Of a DNA stretch of 10,373 nt, positions 1-7,000 are shown in pieces. The stretch's first letter is position 1. Each line of letters begins with the position of its first letter. The stretch is from a candidate division BRC1 bacterium ADurb.BinA292 (GTDB lineage: Bacteria; Sumerlaeota; Sumerlaeia; MVZB01): assembly GCA_002068205.1 (NCBI GenBank), contig MVZB01000109.1, positions 1 to 10,373 of the forward strand. The letters are read 5' to 3'. Made by a program: the position numbers and the translations under genes. The notes beneath the pieces were generated by a model, which saw nothing but the letters and a program-made list of their open reading frames with translations, made no database searches and was not told the origin of the DNA.

Positions 1-79
1 CCCCCTGCTCCGCCGCGGCGGCGCCTTCGAGGGCGAGACTCATGAGCAGCAGCGCCAGCAGCCCGGACAACCACTTCAT
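1..79 (-). CDS. Secreted or envelope protein, N-terminal fragment (signal peptide only)
   Basis: The first 26 codons of a minus-strand gene enter from the left edge. They read MKWLSGLLALLLMSLALEGA followed by more Ala residues and Glu: one Lys, a long Leu-rich hydrophobic stretch, then small residues. This is a typical Sec signal peptide with a plausible signal peptidase I site in the Ala-rich stretch near residues 21-24. A strong Shine-Dalgarno sequence, GGAGGA on the minus strand (87-92), lies 7 bases before the ATG, which settles the start. The mature protein lies outside the window, so its function cannot be stated. It is divergent from the gene at 273. Confidence 0.8.
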   Translation of the reverse strand, partial: MKWLSGLLALLLMSLALEGAAAAEQG

Positions 80-145
80 CGAAACATCCTCCGTCGCAAG
101 ATGCCGCCGGTCGTGATCCCGCAGGGGGCGTTCGGCGGCGGTCAC

Positions 146-158
146 ACTGTATCACAGT
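146..158. repeat. Short perfect inverted repeat in the divergent intergenic region
   Basis: ACTGT and its reverse complement ACAGT flank a 3-base spacer. It lies between the two divergent genes, 67 bases upstream of the minus-strand start and 114 upstream of the plus-strand ATG. It could be an operator half-site pair for either gene, but five-base arms are short enough to occur by chance. Confidence 0.25.
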
Positions 159-192
159 TGGTCGGGGGCGGGCATCGGCCAATGCAATCGCT

Positions 193-220
193 TTTGCTTT
201 GGCGCGGTTTGGGTCACAAT
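193..220 (+). promoter_or_regulatory. Weak candidate promoter for the membrane protein gene
   Basis: TTTGCT (193-198) and CACAAT (215-220; four of six matches to TATAAT) are separated by 16 bases in the most AT-rich part of the spacer. If this promoter is real, transcription would begin near 227. That would exclude the upstream ATG at 219 and favour the start at 273. The -35 match is poor. Confidence 0.2.
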
Positions 221-272
221 GACGCCGCGTCTGAAATCGCCGCGCCGAGTTTCTAAGACGGGACACGCCGCC

Positions 273-1436
273 ATGACCGAACCCCTGCCCGCCGCCCCGC
301 CACCCGCCGGAATGGCGCCGGCCGGGGAAGGGCGCCGGCGCCGGCGATTGAGTTCGCCGCGGCTGTGGGTAGGGCTGCTGGTGACGGCCGGCTGGCTGGC
401 CGTGATATTCACATTGTGGCGCAACGAATCGACGCGGCCGGGGTCGACGTTGCGCCAGATGGGGATTGCGCCCGAAGTGCTGATGGTCGAGTTCGGCGGC
501 TACTCGCATGTGCTGTGGATCCAGCAGGCGGGCCGGCGGCTGGGGGCGACGTGGCTGTCGATCGTGCAGGAAGAGTCGCCGGTCGCGTCGGCCGCGGTCG
601 AGGAGCGGGCGTCGCCGGGGTCAACCCCACCCGCCGCGGTTCAGGCGACGCTGCCGAAATATGATCTGGAATCGCTGACCTTTCTGGAAGCGCGGATGCT
701 GGGGCTGCGGGTGCCGCTGACGCTCGCGATCCGGGTGCGGATGAACGTGGCGTTTGAGCTGGAGACGATCCAGGCCCAGGCCGATGCGCTGGGGCGGCGG
801 CTGGAGCTGAGCGCCTTCACCGAGGGAGAGCGGCTGTTCTACCGGATTCGAGTCGAGGGGAACGAGAGTGCGACCACGGCGACGACCGCGGCGGCGGCGC
901 TGTGGCAGCTGCCGGCGGCGAACGGCGGCGAGTTGCTCGACGGCGGGTCGGGGCTGGCGGGGGAGATTGATCTGTGCGGCAGCGCGCCGCTGGAAAGCCC
1001 CGTCGTGTTGAGCGACGTGATCCTGCCGATCGTCTCGCGGCGGCGGCAGCTGGCGGCCGGCCAGCGCTGGTCGACGCGCGTCGATCACCCGCTGTTCGGG
1101 CTGTATCACCTGAACCTGGATGTCGAGGTGGAGGGGTTGGAGACGATCGAATTCGGTGGGGGGAAGATCGAGGCGTGGCGCATGACCGAACGCGTGGGCC
1201 CGTCCAGCTCGACCGTGTGGTATGACCAGGAGGGGCAGCTCTTGCGGCGCGTGATGGAGGGGGGGATCGTGATGGAGCGGGCCACGGCGGCCGACGTGCG
1301 CCAGTGGCGTCCGTCGTTCGGGCGGATGCCGGCGTTTGAGGAGATCGACCGCGAATACATTCGGGGGCACCTGGAGCCCCATCTGACCGACCGATCGCTG
1401 GCGGGGGTGTTGCCGGATCTGCCGGGGCTGCGGTGA
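273..1436 (+). CDS. Single-pass membrane-anchored protein of unknown function
   Basis: A 387-residue protein that I do not recognise as a named family. Residues 1-30 are Pro/Ala-rich and end in a run of five Arg. One hydrophobic segment follows (about 31-49, LWVGLLVTAGWLAVIFTLW). The Arg cluster before it predicts a cytoplasmic N-terminus and a large domain outside the inner membrane. The rest is soluble, without metal-binding or catalytic motifs that I can see. The C-terminal third, with a stretch resembling 'GQRWSTRVDHPLFG' and later 'VWYDQEGQLLRRVMEGG', looks like the beta-rich domains of uncharacterised planctomycete envelope proteins and DUF3108-like proteins; this is a loose resemblance only. 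An in-frame ATG at 219 would add 18 residues, but neither start has a strong ribosome site. I prefer 273 because the weak GACGGGA lies just upstream and a possible promoter overlaps 219. It stands alone, divergent from the left-edge gene. Confidence 0.75.
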   Translation: MTEPLPAAPPPAGMAPAGEGRRRRRLSSPRLWVGLLVTAGWLAVIFTLWRNESTRPGSTLRQMGIAPEVLMVEFGGYSHVLWIQQAGRRLGATWLSIVQEESPVASAAVEERASPGSTPPAAVQATLPKYDLESLTFLEARMLGLRVPLTLAIRVRMNVAFELETIQAQADALGRRLELSAFTEGERLFYRIRVEGNESATTATTAAAALWQLPAANGGELLDGGSGLAGEIDLCGSAPLESPVVLSDVILPIVSRRRQLAAGQRWSTRVDHPLFGLYHLNLDVEVEGLETIEFGGGKIEAWRMTERVGPSSSTVWYDQEGQLLRRVMEGGIVMERATAADVRQWRPSFGRMPAFEEIDREYIRGHLEPHLTDRSLAGVLPDLPGLR

Positions 1437-1540
1437 GGCCAGGCATCCCTGACGGGAAGCGGGGGGGAAGTGGCCGGCAAGGGCGTCGGTCCCACACCGG
1501 CCGGGACGGATCCGGGTTGCGGGGGGAGACTGATGTAGGA

Positions 1541-1581
1541 TCGAAAGCCGAGAGCCGAATCCTGGGTGGCCCGAGGGGGGG
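1541..1581 (+). repeat. Dispersed intergenic repeat, copy 1
   Basis: Positions 1542-1560 match 9972-9990 at 18 of 19 bases, including an identical 15-base core (AGCCGAGAGCCGAAT). A G-rich tail follows that is still about 70% alike. Both copies are on the plus strand and both lie in the spacer downstream of a plus-strand stop codon (about 105 bases here). The core contains a GAGAGCC-type heptamer. This looks like a genome-wide intergenic repeat family; copy number cannot be judged from one window. Confidence 0.6.
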
Positions 1582-1624
1582 CGTGAAGGCGATGGACGGG
1601 AGCGAGACGGGGGGCCTACGTTAA

Positions 1625-1897
1625 TTATGGATTCTCTGTCTTTCTGGGGGAGGTCGGTGGGATGTCAGGTCCAAACCCTGGCCTGTGTGGGTCTTGTGCT
1701 ACGGAATTCCCTCGCCGGATAACGCGCGCAACATTTCGCTGTAGTCTTTGTTCAGCATCGAAACCCTCGCAGAGCGACCTAGCCAGGCATGTCAGCGGCC
1801 AGACCATGGCGGGGCGACTGGCCATCGTCCCCGGGACGTAATCATCCTCAAAGCCGCAGTCGTTGAGGTGTTTCCGGGTAACCCGGGTGCGGTCCAT
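1625..1897 (-). CDS. Possible small protein or decaying gene of unknown function
   Basis: A minus-strand reading frame is open from 2011 to 1625. If it starts at the ATG at 1897 it encodes 90 residues. Residues about 14-59 read like real protein: a DDYVPGT segment, then MVWPLT, then an acidic and basic stretch DAEQRLQRNVARVIRR. I have an impression of small uncharacterised proteins with this pattern but cannot name a family. The last 30 residues are Pro/Arg-rich and look non-coding, so the original end may have been lost through a frameshift. Third-position GC is high for the first 30 codons and falls afterwards, unlike the neighbours. No candidate start (2011, 1927 or 1897) has a good ribosome site. 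The longest form would begin inside the tetR promoter. It could be a relic, a transferred gene or a chance frame. Confidence 0.35.
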   Translation of the reverse strand: MDRTRVTRKHLNDCGFEDDYVPGTMASRPAMVWPLTCLARSLCEGFDAEQRLQRNVARVIRRGNSVAQDPHRPGFGPDIPPTSPRKTENP

Positions 1898-2004
1898 CGG
1901 AGGGAGATTGCCGCCGTGCTGTTCCATGGTCGCGTCCCATTCACCGCTGATCGCCGATTTGTGACACAGGGCCGGTGGTTTTTGAACGGGGGCTCGGCGC
2001 GTTG

Positions 2005-2033
2005 TTGACATGTTGCCGACAGAGGAGGATACT
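2005..2033 (+). promoter_or_regulatory. Sigma-70-like promoter of the tetR-efflux operon
   Basis: A perfect consensus -35 box TTGACA (2005-2010) is followed after 17 bases by GATACT (2028-2033), which matches four of six positions of TATAAT. Predicted initiation is near 2040, inside the palindromic operator at 2031-2054 and about 35 bases before the tetR ATG. Spacing and position are ideal, and this is the clearest promoter in the window. Confidence 0.75.
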
Positions 2034-2054
2034 GTACCGTCCGGTCGGTACAGT
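2031..2054. promoter_or_regulatory. Palindromic TetR-type operator overlapping the -10 box
   Basis: The 9-base arm ACTGTACCG (2031-2039) and its exact reverse complement CGGTACAGT (2046-2054) flank the 6-base centre TCCGGT. Only one symmetric pair in the whole 24-base site (positions 10 and 15) breaks the dyad. It starts at the last three bases of the -10 box and covers the predicted start of transcription, 20 bases before the tetR ATG. A bound repressor would block RNA polymerase, and TetR-family repressors commonly bind sites of this size and place next to their own gene. Binding by the adjacent repressor is inferred. Confidence 0.82.
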
Positions 2055-2074
2055 CAGGACCGGAGGAGGGGCCG

Positions 2075-2626
2075 ATGCCGCGGGTCAGTTGCCGGGAATC
2101 GATACTTGCCGCCGCCGAAACGGTCGTGATTGAAGCGGGGGCGGCGCATCTGACGCTGGAGGCCGTCGCCGAGCGCGCCGGGCTCAGCAAGGGCGGGCTG
2201 ATCTACCATTTTCCGACGAAGGAGTCGCTGCTGGAGGCGATGGTCGCCCGGATGGCGGAGCGTTTCGAGCAGGAACGCGAACGTGTCCGCCGGCAGCTTG
2301 GCGACCGGAACGCCAGCGACCTGGTCGTGGAGATCCTGACGCTGCAGGGCTATTCACGCGATCACCATCGCCTGAGCGCGGCGCTGCTGGCGGTGGTGGC
2401 GAACAAGCCGGAACTGATCGGCGGCACGCGCGCGGAGCTGCGTAAACGGTTCCATCGGCGGCTGACGTCCCGGGGCGATTTCAATCCCTGCGCGGTGCTC
2501 TTCTTCGCGGCGCTGGGTCTGCACTTTCACGACCTGCTCAATCTGTCGCTGCTGAGCCGCAAGCAACGCGGCGAGTTGTATCGTCATCTCGTAAATGAAG
2601 CGCGCAAGGAAGTCGAGAGTCCCTGA
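2075..2626 (+). CDS. TetR/AcrR-family transcriptional repressor of the efflux operon
   Basis: A 183-residue DNA-binding regulator. Residues 6-55 form the TetR N-terminal domain: helix 1 (SILAAAETVVIEAG), then the helix-turn-helix at about 27-46 with the signature AERAGLSKGGLIYHFPTKE. The C-terminal helical region (about 60-180) is the ligand-binding and dimerisation part. It is too divergent to predict the inducer, though its hydrophobic segment around 139-160 could line a pocket. The start is well supported by GGAGGAGGG (2062-2070) ahead of the ATG. A palindromic operator sits over the promoter 20 bases upstream, so autoregulation is very likely. The adaptor and pump genes follow in the same direction, 79 bases downstream. 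The arrangement parallels acrR-acrAB, except that here the repressor is co-directional rather than divergent. That makes one self-repressed transcript plausible. Confidence 0.93.
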   Translation: MPRVSCRESILAAAETVVIEAGAAHLTLEAVAERAGLSKGGLIYHFPTKESLLEAMVARMAERFEQERERVRRQLGDRNASDLVVEILTLQGYSRDHHRLSAALLAVVANKPELIGGTRAELRKRFHRRLTSRGDFNPCAVLFFAALGLHFHDLLNLSLLSRKQRGELYRHLVNEARKEVESP

Positions 2627-2630
2627 AGGC

Positions 2631-2648
2631 GGGCCGGGCCGCCGGCCC
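2631..2648 (+). other. Strong GC hairpin between tetR and the adaptor gene
   Basis: GGGCCGG (2631-2637) and CCGGCCC (2642-2648) form a perfect 7-base-pair all-GC stem with a 4-base GCCG loop, beginning 4 bases after the tetR stop. No T-run follows, so it is not a standard intrinsic terminator. It could stabilise or process the mRNA, or set the ratio of repressor to pump. Chance is possible in such GC-rich DNA. Confidence 0.45.
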
Positions 2649-2705
2649 CGTTGGATCGAAAGAACCCATCCCCACTCAGTCCGCTCAGAAGTGAATGAAG
2701 TCAAA

Positions 2706-4097
2706 ATGCACGCAAGGATGAACAGCAGACGGGTTCGCGGCGCCGCCGCGAAGACGCTGGTCGGTTGGCTCCTGGTCGTCGCCGCCGGGGCCGCCATTTA
2801 CCACTATACGCGACCGGGCACGGCCGAAGAGGCCAGCGGGGGGGGCGGCCCGGAGGGCGCGCCGCCGCCGGAAGTCGCCGTCGAGGTAGTCGAGCCGCGG
2901 CCGGTCACGCTCAAGACGGAGCTGCCCGGGCGGACGGCGGCGCGGCTCATCGCGGAAATCCGGCCGCAGGTGAGCGGTCTGATCCAGCAGCGGCTGTTCA
3001 CGGAAGGATCGGACGTCAAGCAAGGGGAGGTGCTGTACATTATCGATCCGGCGCCGTTCGAGGCGGAAGTGGCGCAGGCCGAGGCGAACCTGACGGGCGC
3101 GCGGCAGGCGGCGGATCGGGCGCGGGCCGCGATTGCGGCCGCCGAGGCGGCGGTGCGGCAGCGGCAGGCCGTGCTTACGCTGGCGCGCACCGATCTGGAA
3201 CGGATCGAGCAGCTGGCGAGCGAAGGGATCGTTTCGCAGAGCGAGCGGGACAAGATGGTGACGGAGGCGCGCGTCGCGGAGGCGGCGCTGGTGTCGGCCG
3301 AGGCGGAACTGGCCAGCCAGCGCGAGGCGGTGGGCGTCGCGGAAGCCGGGATCGGGCAGGCGCAGGCGGCGCTGGAAGCGGCGCGGATCCAACTGGACCA
3401 CACGCGGATCGTGGCGCCGATCTCGGGACGGATCGGGATCTCGCAGGTGACGGTCGGGGCGCTGGTGACGGCGCATCAGGCGACCCCGCTGGCGACGATC
3501 CAGCAGCTCGATCCGATCTATGTGGATGTGTCGCAATCCACGTCCGAACTGCTGGCGCTGCGCCGGCGGCTTGAATCGGCGGAGTTGACTTCAGACACCG
3601 CGACGATCGACACGGTCGGCCTGCGGCTCGAGGACGGCAGCGCGTATGACCACACGGGGACGCTGGCATTCCGCGACGTCACCGTGGATCAGAGCACGGG
3701 GTCGGTCACGCTGCGCGCCGTATTTCCCAACCCCGAGGGGCTGTTGCTGCCCGGCATGTTCGTCCATGCGATCGTGACCGAAGGGACGCGCAACGATGCG
3801 ATCCTCGTCTCGCAGCAGGCGGTCTCGCGCGATCCGAAGGGGAATCCGCTGGCCCTGACGGTGAACGCGGAGGGGAAGGTTGAACAGCGGATGCTGACGC
3901 TGGATCGCGCCATCGGCGACCAGTGGCTGGTGACAAGCGGCCTGGCGCGCGGCGACCGGGTGATCATCGAAGGGATGCAGCGCGTGAGGCCGGGCGCGGC
4001 GGTCGTCGTGGCGTCGGATGCCGGGGGAGAAACCGCGGCGGAGACGCGTGTTTCGGATTCGTCAGTTTCGTCAGTTTATTCGGGGAACGGCGCCTGA
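2706..4097 (+). CDS. AcrA/MexA-like RND efflux periplasmic adaptor (membrane fusion protein)
   Basis: A 463-residue adaptor that links an inner-membrane RND pump to an outer-membrane channel. A hydrophobic anchor spans residues about 16-33. Unlike AcrA there is no lipobox Cys, so it is probably held by an uncleaved transmembrane helix. Then come the first lipoyl half (about 75-115, with RPQVSGLIQQR and YIIDPAPFEAE), a long alpha-helical hairpin (about 118-232), the second lipoyl half (VAPISGRIG, 237-245), a beta-barrel (QLDPIYVDVSQST, then FRDVTVDQSTGSVTLRAVFP) and a membrane-proximal domain ending near 430. A Ser/Gly-rich tail follows. The hairpin is about 21 residues longer on each arm than in E. 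coli AcrA. I chose the ATG at 2706, with GAAG-type purines upstream. The ATG at 2595 lies within tetR, has no ribosome site and would put charged residues ahead of the anchor. The stop overlaps the pump start by one base. Confidence 0.95.
   Translation: MHARMNSRRVRGAAAKTLVGWLLVVAAGAAIYHYTRPGTAEEASGGGGPEGAPPPEVAVEVVEPRPVTLKTELPGRTAARLIAEIRPQVSGLIQQRLFTEGSDVKQGEVLYIIDPAPFEAEVAQAEANLTGARQAADRARAAIAAAEAAVRQRQAVLTLARTDLERIEQLASEGIVSQSERDKMVTEARVAEAALVSAEAELASQREAVGVAEAGIGQAQAALEAARIQLDHTRIVAPISGRIGISQVTVGALVTAHQATPLATIQQLDPIYVDVSQSTSELLALRRRLESAELTSDTATIDTVGLRLEDGSAYDHTGTLAFRDVTVDQSTGSVTLRAVFPNPEGLLLPGMFVHAIVTEGTRNDAILVSQQAVSRDPKGNPLALTVNAEGKVEQRMLTLDRAIGDQWLVTSGLARGDRVIIEGMQRVRPGAAVVVASDAGGETAAETRVSDSSVSSVYSGNGA
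4058..4075 (+). repeat. Tandem 9-base duplication at the adaptor 3' end
   Basis: TTCGTCAGT occurs twice in succession (4058-4066 and 4067-4075) and adds an SSV-SSV pair to the adaptor's disordered C-terminal tail. It is in frame and in the least conserved part of the protein, consistent with replication slippage. Confidence 0.7.
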
Positions 4098-7000
4098 TGC
4101 TTTCCTCCTTCTTTCTCAAGCGGCCGGTCTTCGCCTGGGTGATCGCAATCGTGCTGATGCTCGCCGGGGCGCTGGCGATCTACCATCTGCCCGTTTCACA
4201 GTATCCGCCGATCGCGCCCCCGTCGATCGCGATTGACGCGTTCTATCCGGGCGCGTCGGCGCAGACGGTCGAGGACAGCGTGGTGCAGATCATCGAGCAG
4301 AAGATGACCGGCTTCGACAATCTGCTCTACACGTCGGCGACGAGCGATGCCTCGGGCGCCGGGCGCGTCGAGCTGACATTCGCACCCGGCACCGATCCGG
4401 ACCTGGCCTGGGCGCAGGTGCAGAACAAGCTGCAGCTGGCGATGGCGAGTCTGCCGGAGGTGGTCCAGCGCGCGGGCGTGAAGGTGAGCAAGTCGACGCG
4501 CAATTACCTGATCATCGTCGGGCTCGTTTCCGAGGACGGCAGCATGGATAGCGCCGACCTGAACGACTATGCACAGTCAAGCATCGAGAAGGTGCTGGCG
4601 CGCGTGCCGGGGGTGGGCGAGGTCAACACGTTCGGGTCGCAGTATGCGATGCGGGTCTGGCTGAATCCGGAGAAGTTGACGCAGTATCAGCTGACGATCA
4701 CGGACGTGGTGCAGGCGCTGGCGAAGTACAATGTCGAGGTGTCGGCGGGGCAGTTCGGCGGGGCGCCGGCGGTGGAAGGGCAGCGGCTGAACGCGTCGAT
4801 CATCGTGCAGAATCTGTTGCAGACGCCGGAGGAATTCGCGGCGATTCCGCTGCGGACGAATTCCGATGGCTCGGTCGTCCGCGTCAGCGACGTGGGACGG
4901 ACCGAACTGGGAACCGAGTTCTACGGTTCGGACGCGCTGTTCAACGGCAAGCCGTCGGCGGCGCTCGCGATACGCCAGGCGGCGGGGGCGAACGCGCTCG
5001 ATACGGCCGACGCCGTCAAGAAGAAGATGGAGGAGCTTTCCGCGTTCTTTCCCCCCGGGATGAAGGTGATCTATCCGTACGACACGACGCCGTTCGTGAA
5101 GGCCGCGATGGAAGAGGTGGTCAAGACGCTGTTCGAGGCGATCGTGCTCGTGTTCTTCGTGATGTACGTCTTCATGGGCAATCTGCGGGCGACGCTGATT
5201 CCGACGATCGCGGTGCCGGTGGTGATTCTGGGGACGTTCGCGACGCTCGCGCTGTTCGGTTTTTCAATCAACATGCTGACGATGTTCGCAATGGTGCTGG
5301 CAATCGGCCTGCTGGTGGATGACGCGATCGTCGTGGTGGAGAACGTGGAGCGGATCATGACCGAGGAGGGGCTGGCGCCGCGCGCGGCGACGGAGAAATC
5401 GATGCGCGAGATCACGAGCGCGCTGATCGGGATCGGGCTGGTGCTCTCGGCGGTTTTTGGTCCGATGGCGTTTTTCGGCGGCTCGACGGGGGTGATCTAC
5501 CGGCAGTTCTCGGTGACGATCATCGCGGCGATGGTCCTGTCGGTGGTCGTGGCGCTGATCCTGACGCCGGTGCTGTGCGTCTCGTTGCTCAAGCCGGTCG
5601 CGCGGCATCATTCGCCGGGCGAACACGCGATTTTCTTCATGCGGCCGTTTTTCCGCTGGTTTGAACGGGTGTTCGACCGCGCGCGGGTCACCTACCTGGC
5701 CGTCGTCGGGCGCATCCTGGTCCGCAAAATGCGGTATATCGTGATTTTCCTGCTGATCGTCGGCGGCATGTTCTATCTGTTCCGGCGGATGCCGACCGCC
5801 TACCTGCCGGATGAAGACCAGGGGATTCTGTTCGTGCAGGCGACGCTTCCCACCGGGTCGACGCTGGAGCAGACCGAGGCGGTGATGGCGGAGGTGCGCG
5901 AGTACTTCATGGAGCAAGAGCACGAGGCGGCGCAATCGACGCTGACGATCGCGGGGCGGAGTTTTTCGGGCGTGGCGCAGAACGCCGGGCTGGCGTTCGT
6001 GAAGCTGCGCGACTGGGAGGAACGCCACGCGCCGGAATTGAAGGTCAAGGCGGTGGTCAACCGCGCGATGGAACGGTTCGCGAGGATCCGCAACGCGAGC
6101 GTGTTTGCCTTCCCGCCGCCGGCGGTGATTGAACTGGGCCAGGCCGGGGGTTTCGACTTTCAACTGCTGGACCGCGGGGGCGTGGGCCACGACGCGTTGA
6201 TGGAGGCGCGCAATCAGATCCTGTCAATGGCGGCGGAGGAACCGCGGCTGACGCGAGTGCGCGCCAACGGGCTGGAGGACGTGCCGCAGTATCGCGTCGA
6301 GGTGGATTGGGGGAAGGCCGGCGCGCTGGGGGTGGCGATCGATGCGATCCATGCGACGATCTCCGCCTCGTTCGGGAGCGCCTACGTCAATGACTTCATC
6401 CAGGGAGGGCGCGTCAAACGGGTGTATGTGCAGGCCGACGCGCCGTATCGGATGCTGCCCGAGGACTTGAAGAAGCTGTATGTGCGCAATCCGGAGGGGC
6501 GGATGGTGCCGTTCGCATCGTTCGCCACGGGGCATTGGACGTATGGCTCGCCCAAGCTGGAACGGTTCAACGGCTTTCCGTCGATCAACATCCTGGGTGA
6601 GCCGGCGCCGGGCCGGAGCTCGGGCGAAGCGATGCAGTTGATGGAAGAGTTCGTCAAGAAGCTGCCGCAGGGGATCGCGCATGACTGGACGGGGTTATCG
6701 TATCAGGAACGGATGGCCGGGTCGCAGGCGCCGATTCTGTATGCGTTTTCGATTCTGGTGATCTTCCTGTGTCTGGCGGCGCTGTATGAGAGCTGGCCGG
6801 TGCCGGTTTCAGTGCTGCTGGCGCTGCCGCTGGGGGCGATCGGCGGGGTGATCGCGTCGACGCTGCGCGATCTGCCCAACGACGTGTATTTCCAGATCGG
6901 CCTGCTGACGACGCTCGGGCTGACGACGAAGAACGCGATCCTGATCGTGCAGTTCGCCAAGGCGCGGTACGATGAGGGGATGGACCTGGTGGAGGCGACG

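Larger units (their letters stand above)
1437..2030. other. 594-base region without a convincing gene
   Basis: This stretch between the membrane protein and the efflux operon holds one copy of a dispersed repeat (1541-1581), a doubtful minus-strand reading frame (1625-1897) and the -35 box of the tetR promoter at its right end. Around 1620-1760 the base composition is clearly more AT-rich than in the flanking genes. GGCCGG (1472-1477) and CCGGCC (1497-1502) could pair across a 19-base loop after the upstream gene, but no T-run follows. I see no tRNA, riboswitch or insertion-sequence ends. Confidence 0.6.

Noticed and set aside
621..1382. Minus-strand 253-codon frame opposite the membrane protein gene
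   Set aside because: Arg/His/Pro/Gln-rich shadow with no motif; the plus strand has a coherent transmembrane protein.
1472..1502. GGCCGG/CCGGCC pairing after the membrane protein as a terminator
   Set aside because: The loop is 19 bases and no T-run follows, so it does not fit an intrinsic terminator.
1433..1624. Plus-strand 63-codon frame after the membrane protein
   Set aside because: Gly/Arg-rich translation of G-rich spacer, includes the dispersed repeat, no ribosome site and no recognisable motif.
1874..1886. Palindrome CCGGGT-A-ACCCGG as a possible operator
   Set aside because: It lies about 120 bases upstream of the tetR promoter, away from any start, and inside the possible minus-strand gene. 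Short GC palindromes are common in this composition.
2685..3536. Minus-strand 283-codon frame opposite the adaptor gene
   Set aside because: Arg-rich shadow of the adaptor, whose domains are unambiguous on the plus strand.
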